Source: Intestinirhabdus alba (lineage in GTDB: Bacteria; Pseudomonadota; Gammaproteobacteria; Enterobacterales; Enterobacteriaceae). From it: a DNA stretch of 61,251 nucleotides. The stretch spans positions 1 to 61,251 of the forward strand of contig NZ_WMJZ01000028.1 in assembly GCF_009711095.1 (NCBI RefSeq), written 5' to 3'. Position 1 is the stretch's first letter, and each line of letters begins with the position of its first letter. Under the pieces are notes generated by a model, which saw nothing but the letters and a program-made list of their open reading frames with translations, was not told the DNA's origin and did not search any database. Positions 59,143-61,251 of this stretch are shown piece after piece. A program made the position numbers and the translations under genes.

Positions 59143-59302
59143 TTCAAATGATGAGGGAGAAACCGCAAAGCTGCAAAGTTTTTTGCGGGTAAAGTGTCTG
59201 TAATTACCGCAAACCGCTCAAAGAAGCGCCAGGCGGCTGAGAAGGCGAGAAATGGGGTTTGACAAAAGTTTTTTCGCCGCTAAGATAAGCCTCCACAGCG
59301 AT

Positions 59303-59378
59303 TCCTCTGTAGTTCAGTCGGTAGAACGGCGGACTGTTAATCCGTATGTCACTGGTTCGAGTCCAGTCAGAGGAGCCA
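59303..59378 (+). tRNA. asnU: tRNA-Asn(GTT), asnU position
   Basis: A 76-nt tRNA identical to the copies at 36625 and 39516, divergent from yeeO as asnU is in E. coli. It is followed by a terminator and then by the start of an integrase gene. Confidence 0.97.
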
Positions 59379-59388
59379 ATTTAAAGGA

Positions 59389-59415
59389 AGCAGACGTTCA
59401 CTGACGTCTGCTTTC
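59389..59415 (+). terminator. Terminator after the asnU-like tRNA
   Basis: AGCAGACGT, a 6-base loop and ACGTCTGCT followed by TTCTGC; begins 11 bp after the tRNA. Confidence 0.7.
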
Positions 59416-59557
59416 TGCATTTCTATCAATTGGTTATCCCCCCTCAGTCGTTCGCCCTCGTTCACTAAAAACCACTCTAAGCCATATCATTTTGATGGTA
59501 AAAATGCTGGTAATGCTGGTTCGATTTCCCTTTTACCAACAAGCGAGGGGCGTTTTC

Positions 59558-59866
59558 ATGTCATTGACTGATATTAAAGCAAAAAATGCAAAACCCCTTG
59601 AGAAGGAATACAAGTTAACTGATGGCTTTGGTATGTTCCTTCGTGTTACCCCTAAAGGTTCGAAATACTGGCAAATGGACTACCGTTTCGAAGGGAAGCA
59701 AAAACTCTTCTCTATAGGTGTCTACCCTGCTATTTCTCTTTCTAACGCAAGACAGCGACGCGATGAGGCCAAAAGGCTTCTTGCTCAGGGCATTGACCCT
59801 AATGCAAAGAAACAGGCAGAGGTTAAAGAGCTGAAGGCCAGGCGTGGATCGATAAACCGCTATTAA
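59558..59866 (+). pseudogene. Truncated P4-type integrase
   Basis: 103 codons. MSLTDIKAKNAKPLEKEYKL, then TDGFGMFLRVTPKGSKYWQM and GVYPAISLSNARQRRDEAKRLLA, form a complete DUF4102-type arm-binding domain. After KELKARRGSINRY a stop ends the frame; the core-binding and catalytic domains (about 300 residues) are absent. It was the integrase of the element inserted at the asnU-like tRNA and can no longer catalyse excision. Confidence 0.85.
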
Positions 59867-59987
59867 TCGCTTAAAGCTATCAATATCATTTTATCGATCT
59901 TTTTTATCAATTAATATACCTGATTGTGAGCGATGGAACGTCACAGTTGGCGGGGCTTTGGCTGAATGTTCGGAGGGATAAGGAATG

Positions 59988-60017
59988 AAGCAGCACACAA
60001 GATTTGCCGTGCTGCTT
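59988..60017 (-). terminator. Possible terminator of the bacteriocin operon
   Basis: AAGCAGCAC and GTGCTGCTT form a 9-bp stem with a 12-base loop, about 17 bp after the immunity gene stop on the minus strand. The T-tract is poor (CATTCCTT). Confidence 0.5.
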
Positions 60018-60034
60018 TATGAGAAGAGCGAAAG

Positions 60035-60502
60035 CTACCAGCGAAGATCTGAAGCAGGGAAAAATGTCACAGACCTGACTTGATCTGATGTGTCATAGCT
60101 TATCTGCATCATTGTAGGTATTGATCGGTTTTGGGCTTCATAAAGATCTGTCCAGCCAAAAGCCCTACGCATAACCACCTTTGGAGGACTGCTTCTTAAT
60201 GGCACACCTATATTTTCATGAACCCATTCCCTCGACATGCTTCTCTGCAATGGCTCTGGTAATTCATTTGGAAACATCCAGTTTTTAGCCTTATCATTCT
60301 GGATTTTTACGACGATAGCCTGCAATATCCGACCTTCCCGCTTGAAGGACAAGAAAAGACCTTCTTTTGCCATATCAAGACTTAGATCAGGATCTCCTGA
60401 TGAGCCTGTAGGTGGGCTTTTGTAAGTGATCAATTCATTATCAATAAGTTCCTGATATGTTTTTCCTAAACAGCTTATCAAAGCATCAATATTCACTGTC
60501 AT
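60035..60502 (-). CDS. Bacteriocin immunity protein (DUF6392 / pyocin immunity type)
   Basis: A 155-residue soluble protein: MTVNIDALISCLGKTYQELI, DLSLDMAKEGLFLSFKREGRI, NWMFPNELPEPLQRSMSREWVH, FGWTDLY. This is the DUF6392 family found beside S-type pyocins and related nuclease bacteriocins, where it protects the producer. Its ATG overlaps the toxin stop (ATGA), so both are made from one transcript. Confidence 0.82.
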   Translation of the reverse strand: MTVNIDALISCLGKTYQELIDNELITYKSPPTGSSGDPDLSLDMAKEGLFLSFKREGRILQAIVVKIQNDKAKNWMFPNELPEPLQRSMSREWVHENIGVPLRSSPPKVVMRRAFGWTDLYEAQNRSIPTMMQISYDTSDQVRSVTFFPASDLRW

Positions 60503-61251
60503 TTATATAACCCCATCTCACTGTTTAGTTTATGCATTTTCGATCTTGCTGATTCTATTTGATTTTCTGTTGCCCCTTGATCTTTTAACGCTGGTTTAAT
60601 GGCATCAAGATTACGATCAAGAGCAGCCCTGAGATTTTTTGAGTCCAGTTCAATTTGCGCTGATGTGTTACGCCCACCGTAGGTTTCGCTGATTTTCTGG
60701 TGTACCTTTTTAGGTATCACTATTGCAGCGACATCTTGAGAAGCAAGCTCAATATCTTCAGGTGTCATCTCAGGATAATGTGCTTTCAGATATGCCTTAA
60801 CTGCTGCTTTCGATGGCATATGATCAGCCTCATACTTGCCTTGACGAGATCTGCGCACAAAATCGCTATAAAGCTCAACTTCCAAAAACTCAACAGGTGG
60901 CTTGCTCAGGTATATATAAATCGGCGGAATATCCGATACAGGCAGAATAAGAATATAATCCGCAAATTTCTTCTCTTCCAGTGTTGGGCTGGTTGTAGCC
61001 TCAATATTAGTATCTTCCGGCAGCGGATCAACAACGACCGGGTTTGGTATCCTTACCGGGTTCTGGTTGCTTGTATTTGAAGGAACATTGACATCTGAAC
61101 TGTCGGGCGTCCAGATAATTGTTATACGGGGATCTTCCTCTGTGGTGAACGTATAGGCTTTTCGACTGCTATCCCACTCCATTTTGCGCACACGCACCAT
61201 ATCCCGACCCGGTGGTGTATGCCAGCCATGAGGAACAGGATTACCTTTGTC
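60499..61251 (-). CDS. S-type pyocin/colicin-like bacteriocin, C-terminal part
   Basis: The frame is open to the window edge (VPHGWHTPPGRDMVRVRKME), so only the last 250 residues or so are seen. The first part resembles the S-pyocin domain that precedes nuclease tips (WDSSRKAYTFTTEEDPRITI, then IWTPDSSDVNVP; a conserved-looking ILILPVSDIPPIYIYLS). The tip, about the last 115 residues, contains YEADHMPSKAAVKAYL, IVIPKKVHQKISETYGGRNT and LRAALDRNLDAIKPALK. The DH and KVHQ histidines suggest an HNH-like nuclease tip. An internal Met codon at 61200 is not the true start. It kills related bacteria after receptor-mediated uptake (inference from the family). Confidence 0.8.
   Translation of the reverse strand, partial: DKGNPVPHGWHTPPGRDMVRVRKMEWDSSRKAYTFTTEEDPRITIIWTPDSSDVNVPSNTSNQNPVRIPNPVVVDPLPEDTNIEATTSPTLEEKKFADYILILPVSDIPPIYIYLSKPPVEFLEVELYSDFVRRSRQGKYEADHMPSKAAVKAYLKAHYPEMTPEDIELASQDVAAIVIPKKVHQKISETYGGRNTSAQIELDSKNLRAALDRNLDAIKPALKDQGATENQIESARSKMHKLNSEMGLYK

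Larger units (their letters stand above)
59303..59547 (+). repeat. Right arm of the inverted repeat flanking yeeO
   Basis: Mirror copy of 57227-57555: tRNA-Asn, terminator hairpin, CCCTCGTTCACTAAAA, GCCATATCATTTTGATGG, two minisatellite units and TTTTACCAACAAGCGAG. It leads directly into the integrase start at 59558. Confidence 0.8.

Noticed and set aside
61198..61200. Methionine at 61200 as the bacteriocin start
   Set aside because: The frame continues upstream to the window edge with bacteriocin-like sequence (VPHGWHTPPGRD), so the gene starts outside the window.

Overview
The window is enterobacterial chromosome (Enterobacteriaceae). The coding regions that look ancestral are GC-rich, and gene order follows the Escherichia/Salmonella flagellar region III and the stretch beyond it: fliC-fliDST-amyA-yedD-tsuAB, fliE, fliFGHIJK, fliLMNOPQR, dsrB-yodD-dsrA-yodC-yedI-yedA-vsr-dcm-yedJ-yedR, a porin, serU, mtfA, an asnT-like tRNA, shiA-amn, asnW-like tRNA, yeeO, asnU-like tRNA. 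The genus cannot be fixed by eye. Several genes that occupy this stretch in E. coli are not seen here (rcsA after fliR, yeeN after amn, the block between the porin and serU).

Region by region. 1-7.8 kb holds flagellin, cap and chaperone genes, a cytoplasmic alpha-amylase and thiosulfate uptake genes. The start of a second flagellin gene runs off the left edge, and both flagellin genes have a sigma-28 promoter. 7.9-14.5 kb is an accessory block. A predicted four-gene leftward operon (metallo-beta-lactamase-fold hydrolase, nucleoside-symporter-like MFS transporter, MgtC-like membrane protein, 2H-phosphoesterase-like protein) is divergent from an unusual LacI-type regulator fused to a solute-binding-protein domain. 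14.7-25.8 kb encodes the flagellar basal body, C-ring, export apparatus and hook-length control. 25.8-36.5 kb is core backbone with the regulatory RNA DsrA, Dcm/Vsr, an OmpC-family porin and MtfA.

36.6-61.25 kb is a hot spot built around four full-length tRNA-Asn genes. A decayed element (36.7-39.5 kb) retains an integrase stub, a toxin-antitoxin pair with a broken toxin, and a nucleotidyltransferase-like gene. The next element (39,592-49,391) looks intact: it lies between a tRNA-Asn and a 17-bp repeat of the tRNA 3' end. It carries a P4-type integrase, two paralogous Xre repressors with three matching operators, a Ner-like regulator, a second tyrosine recombinase, and an AT-rich 1700-residue nuclease-STAND-type protein that resembles Avs anti-phage sensors but has proline in place of Ser/Thr in its Walker A motif. 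Beyond it are a decayed desaturase/GH3-like pair, shiA and amn, a broken Rhs C-terminal toxin and immunity module, and a 9-bp minisatellite next to the asnW-like tRNA. yeeO lies between inverted copies of a tRNA-Asn plus element-end sequence. At the right edge are an integrase fragment and an S-pyocin-like bacteriocin with its immunity gene; the toxin gene runs off the window.

The candidates most worth following are the Avs-like gene with its three-operator regulatory switch, the LacI-solute-binding fusion with its divergent operon, and the inverted tRNA/minisatellite architecture around yeeO.
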